Shown here: positions 33,578 through 42,320 of the stretch, piece after piece | Numbering within the stretch: the stretch's first letter is position 1 | Layout: the number at the start of each line of letters is the position of its first letter | NCBI RefSeq assembly: GCF_003363715.1 | Contig: NZ_QREV01000020.1 | Location: 1 to 64,000 of the forward strand | DNA: 64,000 bases | Direction: 5' to 3' | Origin: Parabacteroides acidifaciens | Lineage (GTDB): Bacteria > Bacteroidota > Bacteroidia > Bacteroidales > Tannerellaceae | The notes under the pieces: model-generated | The model's database searches: none | What the model was told of the DNA's origin: nothing | Seen by the model: the letters and a program-made list of their open reading frames with translations, nothing else | Position numbers and translations under genes: made by a program

Positions 33578-34639
33578 ATGAAAGGAACGGAATGGATTAA
33601 AAAGATACGGATCCGCTGGATTATATTGGCTGCCGGGCTTGTTCTGGTCTGGTGTGTGCAGGCTTCGCCCGCTGCCGGCGAATGGTATGCGCGAAATGTT
33701 TATCCGTCCGTTTCGTCTTTGTTGTCTCGTTTTTCTTCTTTTTTCCCCTTCTCTGTGGGCGATTGCCTGATCTATGGGAGTATCATCGGCTTGTGCCTGT
33801 ATCCGTTTTATGCCCGTTGGAGAAAGCGTCGATGGGCAGTGATCGCCGGACGGATGGCGGAGTATCTTTTCTGGATCTACCTTTGGTTTTATCTGGCCTG
33901 GGGATTGAACTATTTCAGGAAGGACTTTTTTACTCGGACCGAGATTCCGTATGCCGCTTATTCCGTCGACACTTTCCGCTCATTTCTGTCTGCCTATACC
34001 GATTCGCTGAATGCCTCTTTTGTCCCGGTCGAAGCGATCGACAAGGCGGTCGTTGCAGCGGAGACAAAGAAAGGATATCGGGAGATCGACGGGCGTTTCG
34101 GCCTGGTCCGGCCTGCCGGTTATCTGCGTCCCAAACCGATGCTGATTCCTTCGCTGATGAGCGGCGTAGGCGTGTTGGGTTATATGGGGCCGTTCTTTAC
34201 CGAATACAATCTGAACCCGAAGCTGCTTCCGGTGCAGTATCCGTTTACGTATGCCCACGAGATGGCGCATGTGTTAGGCATATCCAGCGAGGCGGAAGCG
34301 AACTTGTACGGCTTTCTGGTCTGTGCGCGTTCCGAAGTGCCGGAGATCCGTTTTTCCGCTTATTTCGCATTGCTGCCTTATGTGCTGGGCAATGCCTACG
34401 GATTGTTGCCGGAAGAAGAGTTTAACGCCTGGAAAGCAACCATTTCCCCGGAAGTGAAAGACCTCTACAACCGTAAGACGGCCTATTGGCAGTCTTTATA
34501 CAGTCCTTTGATCGGCGAAGTCCAATCCACCGCCTACAACTGGTTCCTGAAAGGCAACAACATCCCCTCCGGCCGCAAGAACTATTCGGAGGTGGTGGCA
34601 TTGCTGATGGCACTGTATAATAATGAGCATAGGGATTGA
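33578..34639 (+). CDS. DUF3810 family membrane protein with HExxH motif
   Basis: The 353-residue protein has three N-terminal transmembrane helices (about 9-25, 45-70, 85-105) followed by a large domain of the DUF3810 family. It carries a zinc-metallopeptidase-like motif YAHEMAHVLGISSEAEANLYG: H-E-x-x-H with a downstream E-A-E that could supply the third ligand. Conserved family text includes LVRPAGYLRPKPMLIPSLMS and GYMGPFFTEYNLNPKL. The family is widespread in Bacteroidota and Firmicutes and is probably a membrane-bound protease, but no substrate is known. It has its own promoter. Confidence 0.8.
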   Translation: MKGTEWIKKIRIRWIILAAGLVLVWCVQASPAAGEWYARNVYPSVSSLLSRFSSFFPFSVGDCLIYGSIIGLCLYPFYARWRKRRWAVIAGRMAEYLFWIYLWFYLAWGLNYFRKDFFTRTEIPYAAYSVDTFRSFLSAYTDSLNASFVPVEAIDKAVVAAETKKGYREIDGRFGLVRPAGYLRPKPMLIPSLMSGVGVLGYMGPFFTEYNLNPKLLPVQYPFTYAHEMAHVLGISSEAEANLYGFLVCARSEVPEIRFSAYFALLPYVLGNAYGLLPEEEFNAWKATISPEVKDLYNRKTAYWQSLYSPLIGEVQSTAYNWFLKGNNIPSGRKNYSEVVALLMALYNNEHRD

Positions 34640-34655
34640 CTGTATCCAGTGATGT

Positions 34656-35552
34656 CTATTTCCAAATATCTTCGTTTTCCCAACCAGCCGGAAAGCCCAT
34701 CGCACGGGTATCTATCGAAGGGTAACGGGTAAGCAAGTCCTTGAACCTTTCTACAAACGAGTGGTTGGGATTGATTATATCCAACAGATAAACGATCATG
34801 CTCAATATGAAATAGACCTGCCGTGTGCCGTTCGCCGGAAGTGTGATGAATGATTTGCGTGGTGAACGTGGCATTAACGGGCGGATGCTAAGTGTCCGAT
34901 TCCATAAGCGGCAATGATGGGCGCAAATGTTACGGATATAAACGATACTGTGCAACCAGGAAGCAAAAACGGTGTCGGGCAACCCGAAATAATCCGCAAT
35001 GCTCCGCTTGGTCTTTCCGGGAAGCAGGTTATTGTATAGAATAGACAGTGTACCGAAAGAAGTTATCTCCATCGTTATCCAACTTGGCGGAAAAGGATCG
35101 GAATACTTGGATTTGAAAGCCGTCACAAATTCCTCGTCGCTGCGCTGGTATTCTTCATCTATTTTTGATAATATCTTGGCATGACGTACCGGATTGTTAA
35201 AATGGGAAGCATCGGCAAACCAATATCCATCCCATTGTGAAGAGAGTATATAGGCGGTCTGTGTGCGCACAGCTACCTCTATTTTTTCCAGCTCCGTAAT
35301 AATCAGCTTGCGAAGCTCACTATCGAACTTGTAGATGTTGTAGGCGGCATCGAATGTGCTGCCGGGCTTGAACAAATGATTTTGCTTGTCTGCCAGCAAA
35401 GGATACCAGTAGCCGCTCAAACGGTAATAACTGATATTGCGTAGCAGGTGTAAGGCTTTGGCTTCGTCCGTGAAAACAAGTCCACGCTGTTTGAGCAAAG
35501 CAATCTGATCCGCAAAAGATATGAGTTGTTTGGGGTAAGAGATTTTAGTCAT
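34656..35552 (-). CDS. Abi-family (Abi_2, AbiD/AbiF-like) HEPN protein 2
   Basis: The 298-residue paralogue of the protein at 23972-24871 shares its layout: LLKQRGLVFTDEAKALHLL, SYYRLSGYWYPLL, a DSELRKLIITELEKIEVAVR helix, and the HEPN motif R207-N-I-C-A-H212 with HCRLWNR. Both catalytic residues are present. Its last 19 residues differ from the first Abi protein at one position, and the DNA of the last 56 nt is about 95% identical although the rest is diverged. It sits alone on the minus strand between the DUF3810 gene and ileS, with no mobile-element remains nearby. Its promoter and stem-loop leader copy the plan of the first locus. The expected role is RNase-based abortive infection or a toxin, by family. 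Confidence 0.88.
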   Translation of the reverse strand: MTKISYPKQLISFADQIALLKQRGLVFTDEAKALHLLRNISYYRLSGYWYPLLADKQNHLFKPGSTFDAAYNIYKFDSELRKLIITELEKIEVAVRTQTAYILSSQWDGYWFADASHFNNPVRHAKILSKIDEEYQRSDEEFVTAFKSKYSDPFPPSWITMEITSFGTLSILYNNLLPGKTKRSIADYFGLPDTVFASWLHSIVYIRNICAHHCRLWNRTLSIRPLMPRSPRKSFITLPANGTRQVYFILSMIVYLLDIINPNHSFVERFKDLLTRYPSIDTRAMGFPAGWENEDIWK

Positions 35553-35560
35553 AGAGGTAT

Positions 35561-35617
35561 AAAAATAAAAGGCTTACCCTGAGCGCGCTGATCTGACGGG
35601 AAGCGGGGTAAGCATGT
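35561..35617 (-). ncRNA. Putative Abi-associated stem-loop RNA 2
   Basis: On the minus strand GCTTACCC (35613-35606) pairs perfectly with GGGTAAGC (35579-35572) around a 26-nt loop ending GCTCA. C and TTTTATTTTT (35570-35561) follow, then the Abi ATG, 19 nt after the stem. A transcript of about 55 nt would result if termination is efficient. It matches putative RNA 1 in stem length, loop length, the GCTCA motif and the distance to the start codon, but not in stem sequence, so pairing seems to be what is conserved. Confidence 0.55.
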
Positions 35618-35622
35618 TGCTG

Positions 35623-35653
35623 CAAAGATAAAACTATTCTCTTGAAATACAAA
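35623..35653 (-). promoter_or_regulatory. Strong promoter of the second Abi locus
   Basis: On the minus strand TTTG (35653-35650), 19 nt and TATCTTTG (35630-35623) form a full Bacteroidota promoter, 10 nt before the stem of the putative RNA. Confidence 0.8.
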
Positions 35654-35743
35654 ACTGTCGTCCTATTTATTTTGATTTGCTCCATCTTTCTTCCTTGCGG
35701 GTCTGCTATGGGGGAAACGGATTTTATAGCCGGTGATTTCTTA

Positions 35744-35774
35744 TTGCCTAATTCGGATTTAATCGCTACCTTTG
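35744..35774 (+). promoter_or_regulatory. Promoter of ileS
   Basis: TTG (35744-35746), 20 nt and TACCTTTG (35767-35774) lie 37 nt before the ileS ATG. The short leader leaves no room for a T-box. Confidence 0.6.
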
Positions 35775-35811
35775 CGGCAATTTTTGAGAAGATAGATAAA
35801 TATAACGCGAT

Positions 35812-38800
35812 ATGAGTAAGAAATTTGCCGAATACTCGAAGTTTGACTTGTCGAACGTCAATAAAGAGGTGCTGAAGAAATGGCAGGATGGCGACATCTT
35901 CCATAAGAGTCTTGAAATACGTGAAGGACATCCCTCGTTTGTGTTTTATGAAGGACCTCCTTCTGCAAACGGTATGCCCGGTATTCACCACGTGATTGCC
36001 CGTTCGATCAAAGATATTTTCTGTCGTTACAAGACGATGAAAGGATATCTCGTGAACCGCAAAGCCGGATGGGACACACATGGACTGCCGGTAGAGTTAG
36101 GTGTCGAAAAGTCAATGGGTATAACCAAGGAAGATATCGGCAAAAAGATTTCTGTGGCTGAATATAATGCAGCCTGCCGCCGCGACGTGATGAAGTTCAC
36201 GAAGGAGTGGGAGGACTTGACACAGAAAATGGGTTATTGGGTGGATATGGAAAATCCGTATATCACCTATGATAACCGGTATATCGAAACATTGTGGTAC
36301 CTGCTGAAGGAGCTCTATAAGAAAGGGTTGCTCTATAAAGGTTACACCATACAGCCTTATTCGCCGGCTGCCGGGACAGGCCTTAGCTCGCACGAGCTGA
36401 ACCAGCCGGGTTGCTATCGCGACGTGAAGGACACGACTTGTACGGCGCAGTTCCGCATCCTTGACCCGAAACCGGAGATGGCGGAGTTCGGCGATCCGTT
36501 CTTCTTAGCATGGACGACCACTCCCTGGACATTGCCTTCCAACACGGCGCTTTGCGTGGGGCCGAATATCACGTATGTGGCTGTTCAGACTTTCAATCCG
36601 TATACAGGTATGCCGATGACAGTTGTGCTGGCGAAAGATTTGCTGGATGCACATTTCAATCCGAAGGCTGCCGGTTTGGCATTGTCCGATTACAAGCCGG
36701 GCGATAAATTGATTCCGTTTAAAGTTGTAGGCGAGTGGAAAGGTCCGGAATTAGCCGGTATGCACTACGAGCAGCTGATCCCTTGGGTGAATCCGGGAGA
36801 AGGCGCTTTCCGTGTCATCACAGGTGACTATGTGACGGTTGAAGATGGTACGGGTATCGTTCATATCGCCCCGACTTTCGGTGCGGATGACGACCGTGTG
36901 GGAAAAGCAAACGGCGTGCCTCCTTTGATGCTGACCGATAAGGACGGCAACCAGCGTCCGATGGTCGATATGACCGGTAAGTTCTATCTGCTGGAAGACC
37001 TCGATCCGGAGTTCGTACAGACGCGTATGAATGCGGCCGACTATGATCCCTGGCAGGGCAAGTTCGTGAAGAACGCTTACGATCCGGCGAAAGGTGAAAA
37101 AGACGAGACATTAGATATTGAAATATGCATGATGCTGAAGGTGCAGAACCGTGTGTTCCGCATCGAAAAACATGTGCACAACTATCCGCACTGCTGGCGG
37201 ACGGACAAGCCGGTTCTTTACTATCCGTTGGATAGCTGGTTTATCCGCACGACGGCTTGTCGCGAACGGATGATCGAGCTGAACAATACGATCAACTGGA
37301 AGCCGCAGAGCACCGGCACGGGACGTTTCGGCAAATGGCTGGAAAACCTGCAGGACTGGAACCTGAGCCGTAGCCGCTACTGGGGAACTCCGCTGCCTAT
37401 TTGGCGGACGGAAGATGGGGCGGAGGAAATCTGCATCGGTTCGGTTGAAGAACTGTACAATGAAATAGAGAAATCCGTAAAGGCCGGCTTGATGGAGGCT
37501 AATCCGTATAAGGAGCTGAAGTTCAAACCGGGTGAATATACGAAGGAGAACTATGAGAAGATCGACTTGCACCGTCCGTATGTGGACGATGTGATCCTGG
37601 TTTCCGCAAGCGGCAAACCGATGAAGCGCGAGACGGATCTGATCGACGTCTGGTTCGATTCCGGTGCGATGCCGTATGCACAAATCCATTACCCGTTCGA
37701 GAACAAGGATCTGTTTGACGACCGCAAGGTCTATCCGGCCGACTTCATTGCGGAAGGGGTGGACCAGACACGCGGATGGTTCTTCACGCTGCATGCTATC
37801 GCAACGATGGTGTTCGACAGTGTTTCGTATAAAGCAGTTGTCTCCAACGGTCTGGTGCTGGATAAGAACGGCAACAAGATGTCCAAGCGCTTGGGCAACG
37901 CCGTCGATCCGTTCAGTACGATCGAGCAGCATGGTTCCGACCCGCTGCGCTGGTACATGATTACGAATGCATCTCCGTGGGATAACATCAAGTTTGATAT
38001 CGACGGTATCGAAGAGGTTCGCCGTAAGTTCTTCGGCACATTATATAATACTTATTCGTTCTTCGCTCTGTATGCGAACGTCGACGGCTTCGACTATTCA
38101 GAGCCGGATGTGGACTGGAAAGAGCGTCCGGAGATCGACCGCTGGATTCTGTCGTTGCTCAATTCGTTAGTGAAAGATGTGGACGGATTCTTAGATGCGT
38201 ACGAACCGACGCGTGCTGGACGCGCAATCTCCGACTTCGTCAACGACAACCTGAGTAACTGGTATGTGCGTCTGAACCGCCGCCGTTTCTGGGGCGGAGG
38301 CATGACGACCGATAAGCTGTCTGCTTATCAGACGCTGTACACCTGTCTGGAAACTGTTGCCAAGCTGATGGCGCCGATCGCGCCGTTCTATGCCGATCAG
38401 CTGTTCTGCGACCTGATCGCCGCTACCGGACGTGAGACGGTTGCATCTGTTCACCTGTCCGAGTTCCCGGTTTGCAACGAAGCGCTGATCGACAAGGATC
38501 TGGAAGAACGTATGCAGATGGCACAGGACGTTTCGTCTATGGTGCTGGCTCTGCGCCGCAAGGTGAACATCAAGGTGCGCCAGCCGCTGCAGACCATTAT
38601 GGTGCCGGTTGTGGATGCGCATCAGCAGGAAAGCCTCGAGGCGGTGAAAGCCCTGATCTTGAATGAAGTCAATGTGAAAGAACTGAAGTTTGTCGATAAC
38701 GCTGCCGGTATTCTGGTGAAGAAGATCAAACCCGATTTCAAGAAGTTGGGCCCGCGTTATGGCAAGATCATGAAAGCGTTGGCTGCTGCTATCCAGGCAA

Positions 38801-39237
38801 TGAGCCAGGACGAGATCAATGCTTTCGAAAAGGCCGGAACGTTCACGCTAACTGTCGAAGGACAGGAGGCTGTGGTCGAGCGTGCAGACGTGGAAATCAT
38901 CTCCGAAGACATACCGGGCTGGCTGGTTGCCAACGAAGGACGCCTGACGGTCGCACTGGATATCACCGTGACGGAAGAGCTCCGCAAGGAAGGTCTGGCG
39001 CGCGAGTTGGTGAACCGCATCCAGAATTTGCGTAAGAGCAATGGCTTCGACATCACGGATAAGATTTCGGTAACGGTTCTTTCCAACGATGTGACAGATG
39101 AGGCGATCCAGGATTTCAACTCGTATATCGCCAACCAGGTATTGGCTGTGTCAGTGGAGATTACGGATGTGATCAGCGATGCTACGGAACTTGATTTCGA
39201 AGATTTCAAGTTGTCTGTGCGCATTGAAAAAGTATGA
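35812..39237 (+). CDS. ileS: Isoleucyl-tRNA synthetase
   Basis: The 1,141-residue class Ia synthetase charges tRNA-Ile. The HIGH-type motif is GIHH at residues 57-60, and the KMSKR loop is at 689-693. The CP1 editing domain lies between them (for example WTTTPWTLPSNTALCV, and GTGIVHIAPTFGADD). The C-terminal anticodon-binding part follows the FNPFSTIEQ-like DPFSTIEQHGSDPLRW segment. The length and the lack of a C-terminal zinc module fit the eukaryote-like (mupirocin-tolerant) type common in Bacteroidota; that subtype call is inference. It is followed by a separate promoter for the DksA-like gene. Confidence 0.96.
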   Translation: MSKKFAEYSKFDLSNVNKEVLKKWQDGDIFHKSLEIREGHPSFVFYEGPPSANGMPGIHHVIARSIKDIFCRYKTMKGYLVNRKAGWDTHGLPVELGVEKSMGITKEDIGKKISVAEYNAACRRDVMKFTKEWEDLTQKMGYWVDMENPYITYDNRYIETLWYLLKELYKKGLLYKGYTIQPYSPAAGTGLSSHELNQPGCYRDVKDTTCTAQFRILDPKPEMAEFGDPFFLAWTTTPWTLPSNTALCVGPNITYVAVQTFNPYTGMPMTVVLAKDLLDAHFNPKAAGLALSDYKPGDKLIPFKVVGEWKGPELAGMHYEQLIPWVNPGEGAFRVITGDYVTVEDGTGIVHIAPTFGADDDRVGKANGVPPLMLTDKDGNQRPMVDMTGKFYLLEDLDPEFVQTRMNAADYDPWQGKFVKNAYDPAKGEKDETLDIEICMMLKVQNRVFRIEKHVHNYPHCWRTDKPVLYYPLDSWFIRTTACRERMIELNNTINWKPQSTGTGRFGKWLENLQDWNLSRSRYWGTPLPIWRTEDGAEEICIGSVEELYNEIEKSVKAGLMEANPYKELKFKPGEYTKENYEKIDLHRPYVDDVILVSASGKPMKRETDLIDVWFDSGAMPYAQIHYPFENKDLFDDRKVYPADFIAEGVDQTRGWFFTLHAIATMVFDSVSYKAVVSNGLVLDKNGNKMSKRLGNAVDPFSTIEQHGSDPLRWYMITNASPWDNIKFDIDGIEEVRRKFFGTLYNTYSFFALYANVDGFDYSEPDVDWKERPEIDRWILSLLNSLVKDVDGFLDAYEPTRAGRAISDFVNDNLSNWYVRLNRRRFWGGGMTTDKLSAYQTLYTCLETVAKLMAPIAPFYADQLFCDLIAATGRETVASVHLSEFPVCNEALIDKDLEERMQMAQDVSSMVLALRRKVNIKVRQPLQTIMVPVVDAHQQESLEAVKALILNEVNVKELKFVDNAAGILVKKIKPDFKKLGPRYGKIMKALAAAIQAMSQDEINAFEKAGTFTLTVEGQEAVVERADVEIISEDIPGWLVANEGRLTVALDITVTEELRKEGLARELVNRIQNLRKSNGFDITDKISVTVLSNDVTDEAIQDFNSYIANQVLAVSVEITDVISDATELDFEDFKLSVRIEKV

Positions 39238-39285
39238 TTTTTAATAAAAAAAGAAAGAGCTCCTTGCCGCATATAAATAATGTTG

Positions 39286-39293
39286 TATATTTG
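39286..39293 (+). promoter_or_regulatory. -7 promoter box of the DksA-like/lspA operon
   Basis: TATATTTG lies 57 nt before the ATG at 39351, in the 113-nt gap after ileS. Confidence 0.55.
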
Positions 39294-39350
39294 GACTGCG
39301 ACAGGGAGCGCTGATATATATTCTATTGTAGAACCTAAAATTAATGAACC

Positions 39351-39731
39351 ATGGCAGAAAAGACAAGATATTCGGATGCCGAACTCGAGGAGTTCCGCTC
39401 CATAATATTGGAAAAGCTGGATAAGGCAAAGAAAGATTATGAGTTGTTGAGGTCCGGTGTCACGAATTCTGACGGTAATGATGTCGCCGATACATCTCCT
39501 ACATTCAAGGTGTTGGAAGAGGGAGCTGCGACTTTGTCGAAAGAGGAAGCTGGCCGTTTGGCACAGCGTCAGATGAAGTTTATCCAGAACTTGCAGGCTG
39601 CATTGATCCGGATTGAGAATAAAACGTACGGTATTTGCCGCGAAACCGGTAAATTGATCCCGAAAGAAAGATTACGTGCAGTGCCTCACGCTACTTTGAG
39701 TATCGAAGCTAAACAGGGAGGTGCTAAGTAA
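39351..39731 (+). CDS. TraR/DksA-family protein with degenerate zinc finger
   Basis: The 126-residue protein has a long N-terminal coiled-coil (about 5-80) and the C-terminal segment YGICRETGKLIPKERLRAVPHAT characteristic of DksA/TraR proteins. In classical DksA four cysteines hold zinc; here only the Cys in GICRE remains, and the usual last pair is absent (ATLSIEAK). This is the zinc-less form common in Bacteroidota. DksA proteins bind the RNA polymerase secondary channel and mediate responses to ppGpp. The coding sequence ends directly at the ATG of lspA, so the two are coupled. Confidence 0.88.
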   Translation: MAEKTRYSDAELEEFRSIILEKLDKAKKDYELLRSGVTNSDGNDVADTSPTFKVLEEGAATLSKEEAGRLAQRQMKFIQNLQAALIRIENKTYGICRETGKLIPKERLRAVPHATLSIEAKQGGAK

Positions 39732-40346
39732 ATGAGATATTCCAAAGGTTGGGGAGCAGTGTTAATCATAATGCTGCTCCTTATTCTTGACCAGGCTCTT
39801 AAAATATGGATTAAGACTCACATGCAGTTGCATGAGAGTATCGAGATCACTCCTTGGTTCTATCTGTACTTTACGGAGAATCCGGGGATGGCGTTCGGGA
39901 TAGAGGTAATCGGGAAGCTGTTTCTGTCGGTATTCCGTATCGTGGCGGTCGGCTTTATCGGATATTACCTGTATAAGTTGGTGAAACAGCGTTACACGTT
40001 CGGTTTTATCGCTTGTATCTCGCTGATCTTCGCGGGTGCGATCGGGAATATTATCGACTCCGTTTTTTATGGCGTGGTGTTCGATCATAGCTTCGGTCAG
40101 GTGGCGACCTTTATGCCGGAAGGCGGAGGTTATGCCGGCTGGTTGCACGGAAAGGTGGTCGATATGTTTTATTTCCCTTTGATACAGACGGTTCTGCCTG
40201 ATTGGGTGCCGGTCTGGGGTGGAGAAGAGTTCGTCTTTTTCCGTCCGATCTTTAACCTGGCCGACTCGGCTATTTGTGTAGGCGTTTTCCTGCTTTTGCT
40301 GTTCTATCGCCACACGTTGTCGACAAGTCTTTCAAAAGAAAAATAA
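39732..40346 (+). CDS. lspA: Lipoprotein signal peptidase II
   Basis: The 204-residue inner-membrane aspartyl peptidase cleaves prolipoproteins before the lipid-modified Cys. Four hydrophobic helices are seen, as well as the conserved ENPGMAFG motif, the first catalytic Asp in GAIGNIIDSVFYG and the second in FNLADSAICVG. It is somewhat longer than the E. coli enzyme (164) owing to a loop around 115-150, usual in Bacteroidales. The gene is tightly linked to the DksA-like gene and is followed after 13 nt by a lipoprotein gene, a plausible client. Confidence 0.95.
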   Translation: MRYSKGWGAVLIIMLLLILDQALKIWIKTHMQLHESIEITPWFYLYFTENPGMAFGIEVIGKLFLSVFRIVAVGFIGYYLYKLVKQRYTFGFIACISLIFAGAIGNIIDSVFYGVVFDHSFGQVATFMPEGGGYAGWLHGKVVDMFYFPLIQTVLPDWVPVWGGEEFVFFRPIFNLADSAICVGVFLLLLFYRHTLSTSLSKEK

Positions 40347-40359
40347 CAGAAGAAAATAA

Positions 40360-41163
40360 ATGCGGAACAGACTGCATAGATATAGTGTCGTTTTGTTGTT
40401 GGGCATCCTGGCGGTCGCTTGCAGCAAAGTGCCCGATGGTCTTCTTTCGGAAAAGAAAATGCAGGCTGTACAGGTGGATATGCAGTTGGCGGAAGCCATG
40501 ATCAACCTGAACAGCAAGGAATTTCCCGATAACGCTCATAAGGAGGCCTTGTTTCAGTCTATCTTCCGCAAACATGGCATCACCCAGGCCGAATATGACA
40601 GCTCGTTGGTCTGGTACGGCCGGAACCTGGATATCTATATGAAGGTGTACGACCGTGTGCTGAATGAACTGAATAGCCGGCAGAAAGCATTGGGCGATGT
40701 GCAGGCTTCGGCGGCTCCCGTCTCCAAGCAGGACTCGGTGGATATCTGGCCGCGCCGCACTTCCCTTCGGTTGGAGCCGGATGCTTTGTTCAACGGCGTG
40801 ACATTCGATGTCAAACCGGAAACGAATTATTCGTCCGGAAGCTCGTTTGTGTTGGGGATGAATGTCTGGGGCCTCAATAAGGATATGGCTTATAAGCCGG
40901 AAGTGCGTATCAGTGCCGACCAGGGCGATACGATCGTGACCGTAAACGACAAGATCCTTCGCGACGGCTATCACGAGACGATATTGAAAACGGTTCCGAC
41001 CAAGCGCATCAAGCGGGTGTATGGCTATATCTTTATGAATAACGCAGACTCCTCTTATTATAAAGTCTATTTAGATAGCTTGAACCTGATGAAGTATAAT
41101 TACGGCCGTTTGACCGATATGCCTAAAGATTCGGTGGCCGTGCAGGATTCCATTCCAAAATAA
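40360..41163 (+). CDS. DUF4296 domain lipoprotein
   Basis: The 267-residue lipoprotein has a lipobox VACS (Cys21). Its first half, with VPDGLLSEKKMQAVQVDMQL and FRKHGITQAEYDSSLVWYG (both in part), matches DUF4296, a helical domain found in Bacteroidota lipoproteins directly downstream of lspA. The second half is a beta-rich region of unknown type. It is probably cotranscribed with lspA and the small gene that follows 9 nt later. Function unknown. Confidence 0.8.
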   Translation: MRNRLHRYSVVLLLGILAVACSKVPDGLLSEKKMQAVQVDMQLAEAMINLNSKEFPDNAHKEALFQSIFRKHGITQAEYDSSLVWYGRNLDIYMKVYDRVLNELNSRQKALGDVQASAAPVSKQDSVDIWPRRTSLRLEPDALFNGVTFDVKPETNYSSGSSFVLGMNVWGLNKDMAYKPEVRISADQGDTIVTVNDKILRDGYHETILKTVPTKRIKRVYGYIFMNNADSSYYKVYLDSLNLMKYNYGRLTDMPKDSVAVQDSIPK

Positions 41164-41172
41164 ACAGGAGCT

Positions 41173-41556
41173 ATGCGTCGGGTTGCTTCACATTATATCT
41201 ACTGGAAACAATTTTACCGGATGCACTATGTCGAACTGGACGACAAGGGTGTCCTGACAGGTGTTTTCCCGTTGGAAGAAGAAATTGCAGGAACGGAGTT
41301 TTATGACGGCATCCTTTTTCCGGTCGTGGAATCCGGGGAGAAATTTCATGCCCATGAAACTAAAATTCCATGCCCATGGAACAATAATTTCATGGGCATG
41401 GAACCCGGCTTCGATGTTTGCCGGGAGTTAGGGCTTCCGCAAGCGGCCGGGATCGGTGAGCCTGCCTGCCTGTTGTTATTGAACGGCATTTCCTTGCCGG
41501 CGGCGAAACTCGGCACAGATGACGGCTGTCGCAATGGCTACATTAAGAGACTCTGA
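41173..41556 (+). CDS. Small conserved-looking protein interrupted by an in-frame repeat cluster
   Basis: The 127-residue protein starts MRRVASHYIYWKQFYRMHYV and continues with LEEEIAGTEFYDGILFPV; I do not recognise a family name, although it follows the lspA/DUF4296 genes as part of one run. Residues about 58-77 (FHAHETKIPCPWNNNFMGME) are entirely encoded by the three-unit CATGCCCATG repeat cluster at 41345-41403, so the native protein was probably about 105 residues. Its 3' end overlaps the opposing RNA methyltransferase gene by 81 nt (41476-41556), which is unusual; either the real stop was lost or the overlap is tolerated. Confidence 0.6.
   Translation: MRRVASHYIYWKQFYRMHYVELDDKGVLTGVFPLEEEIAGTEFYDGILFPVVESGEKFHAHETKIPCPWNNNFMGMEPGFDVCRELGLPQAAGIGEPACLLLLNGISLPAAKLGTDDGCRNGYIKRL
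41345..41403. repeat. CATGCCCATG repeat cluster inside a coding sequence
   Basis: TTCATGCCCATGAA (41345-41358), CCATGCCCATGGAA (41368-41381) and the inverted TTCATGGGCATGGAA (about 41389-41403) are the same unit type as at 4715-4771. Here they are translated within a small gene. Confidence 0.75.
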
Positions 41557-42246
41557 TGTCTCTCTTTCCGGCGGAAAGCTCGGAATGTATAGTTTCTGAT
41601 CGATCAATTCTTCTATCTCCGGACGTATTCCGTTTCCTTCGTTGCCCATGACGATAATTCCGTTTGCGGACAATTCTTTTGTGTACATATTTTCTCCGTC
41701 AAGGAATGTGCCGAACAGCGGGATCTGTTTCTCCGCCTGTGCTTTCAAGTAGACTGCCAAATCGGTGTAATGGACTTTTACGTGAGCCAATGCTCCCATT
41801 GTCGCCTGGACTGTTTTCGGGCTGAACACATCCGCCGTGTCGAGGCTGCAAACGATATGTTCGATACCGAACCAGTCGGCAAGCCGGATGATGGTTCCGA
41901 GATTTCCCGGGTCTTGTATGCCGTCGAGCGCCAGCACGAGTGAAGACGCCGGATCGGCTTCGGCGAGCGACCAGGCGGGGCGCTTGAATACGGCAAGTAC
42001 ATCCTGCGGGCTTTTCAGGAAACTGGCTTTGCGGATGTCTTCGTCGTCCGCTTCTAACAGCTCTTTCGTCGGTATGTCTCCCTGCGTCGCCATCCAGGAC
42101 GGTTTGGCGAGAATCAGTTCGCACTCGAAAGCGTGCAGCATGTCTGCAACCAGTTTATTCCCTTCGGCAACGAATGCATTCAGTTCGTTCCGATATTTCT
42201 TCATTTCTAACGAATGGATGTATTTTAGTTTCCCTTTGCTCAGCAT
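41476..42246 (-). CDS. TrmH/SpoU-family RNA 2'-O-methyltransferase
   Basis: The 256-residue protein has an N-terminal RNA-binding region (MLSKGKLKYIHSLEMKKYRNE) and a trefoil-knot SPOUT domain. The three motifs are LALDGIQDPGNLGTIIRLADW (in part, motif 1), IIVMGNEGNGI (motif 2) and IPSFPPERETSESLNVAIATAV (split; motif 3). The family methylates ribose 2'-O in rRNA or tRNA; which base is modified here is not clear, and RlmB/TsnR-like enzymes are equal candidates. It is divergent from the BamA/TamA-like gene and has its own CAAATGTA (minus-strand TACATTTG) box at 42265-42272. Confidence 0.88.
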   Translation of the reverse strand: MLSKGKLKYIHSLEMKKYRNELNAFVAEGNKLVADMLHAFECELILAKPSWMATQGDIPTKELLEADDEDIRKASFLKSPQDVLAVFKRPAWSLAEADPASSLVLALDGIQDPGNLGTIIRLADWFGIEHIVCSLDTADVFSPKTVQATMGALAHVKVHYTDLAVYLKAQAEKQIPLFGTFLDGENMYTKELSANGIIVMGNEGNGIRPEIEELIDQKLYIPSFPPERETSESLNVAIATAVICAEFRRRQGNAVQ

Positions 42247-42264
42247 CTTTACTCTTTTTATGCG

Positions 42265-42303
42265 GCAAATGTACGGGAATTTCTTTAAATTCAGTTACAT
42301 TTG
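42265..42303. promoter_or_regulatory. Divergent -7 boxes between RNA methyltransferase and BamA/TamA-like genes
   Basis: TACATTTG occurs on the minus strand at 42272-42265 (19 nt before the methyltransferase start) and on the plus strand at 42296-42303 (18 nt before the ATG at 42321). The identical boxes sit 23 nt apart in opposite directions. Confidence 0.65.
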
Positions 42304-42320
42304 CGTGCGTAAAAGCTTGA

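Noticed and set aside
35775-35811. T-box riboswitch before ileS
   Set aside because: The leader after the TACCTTTG box is only about 37 nt, with no specifier or antiterminator hairpin.
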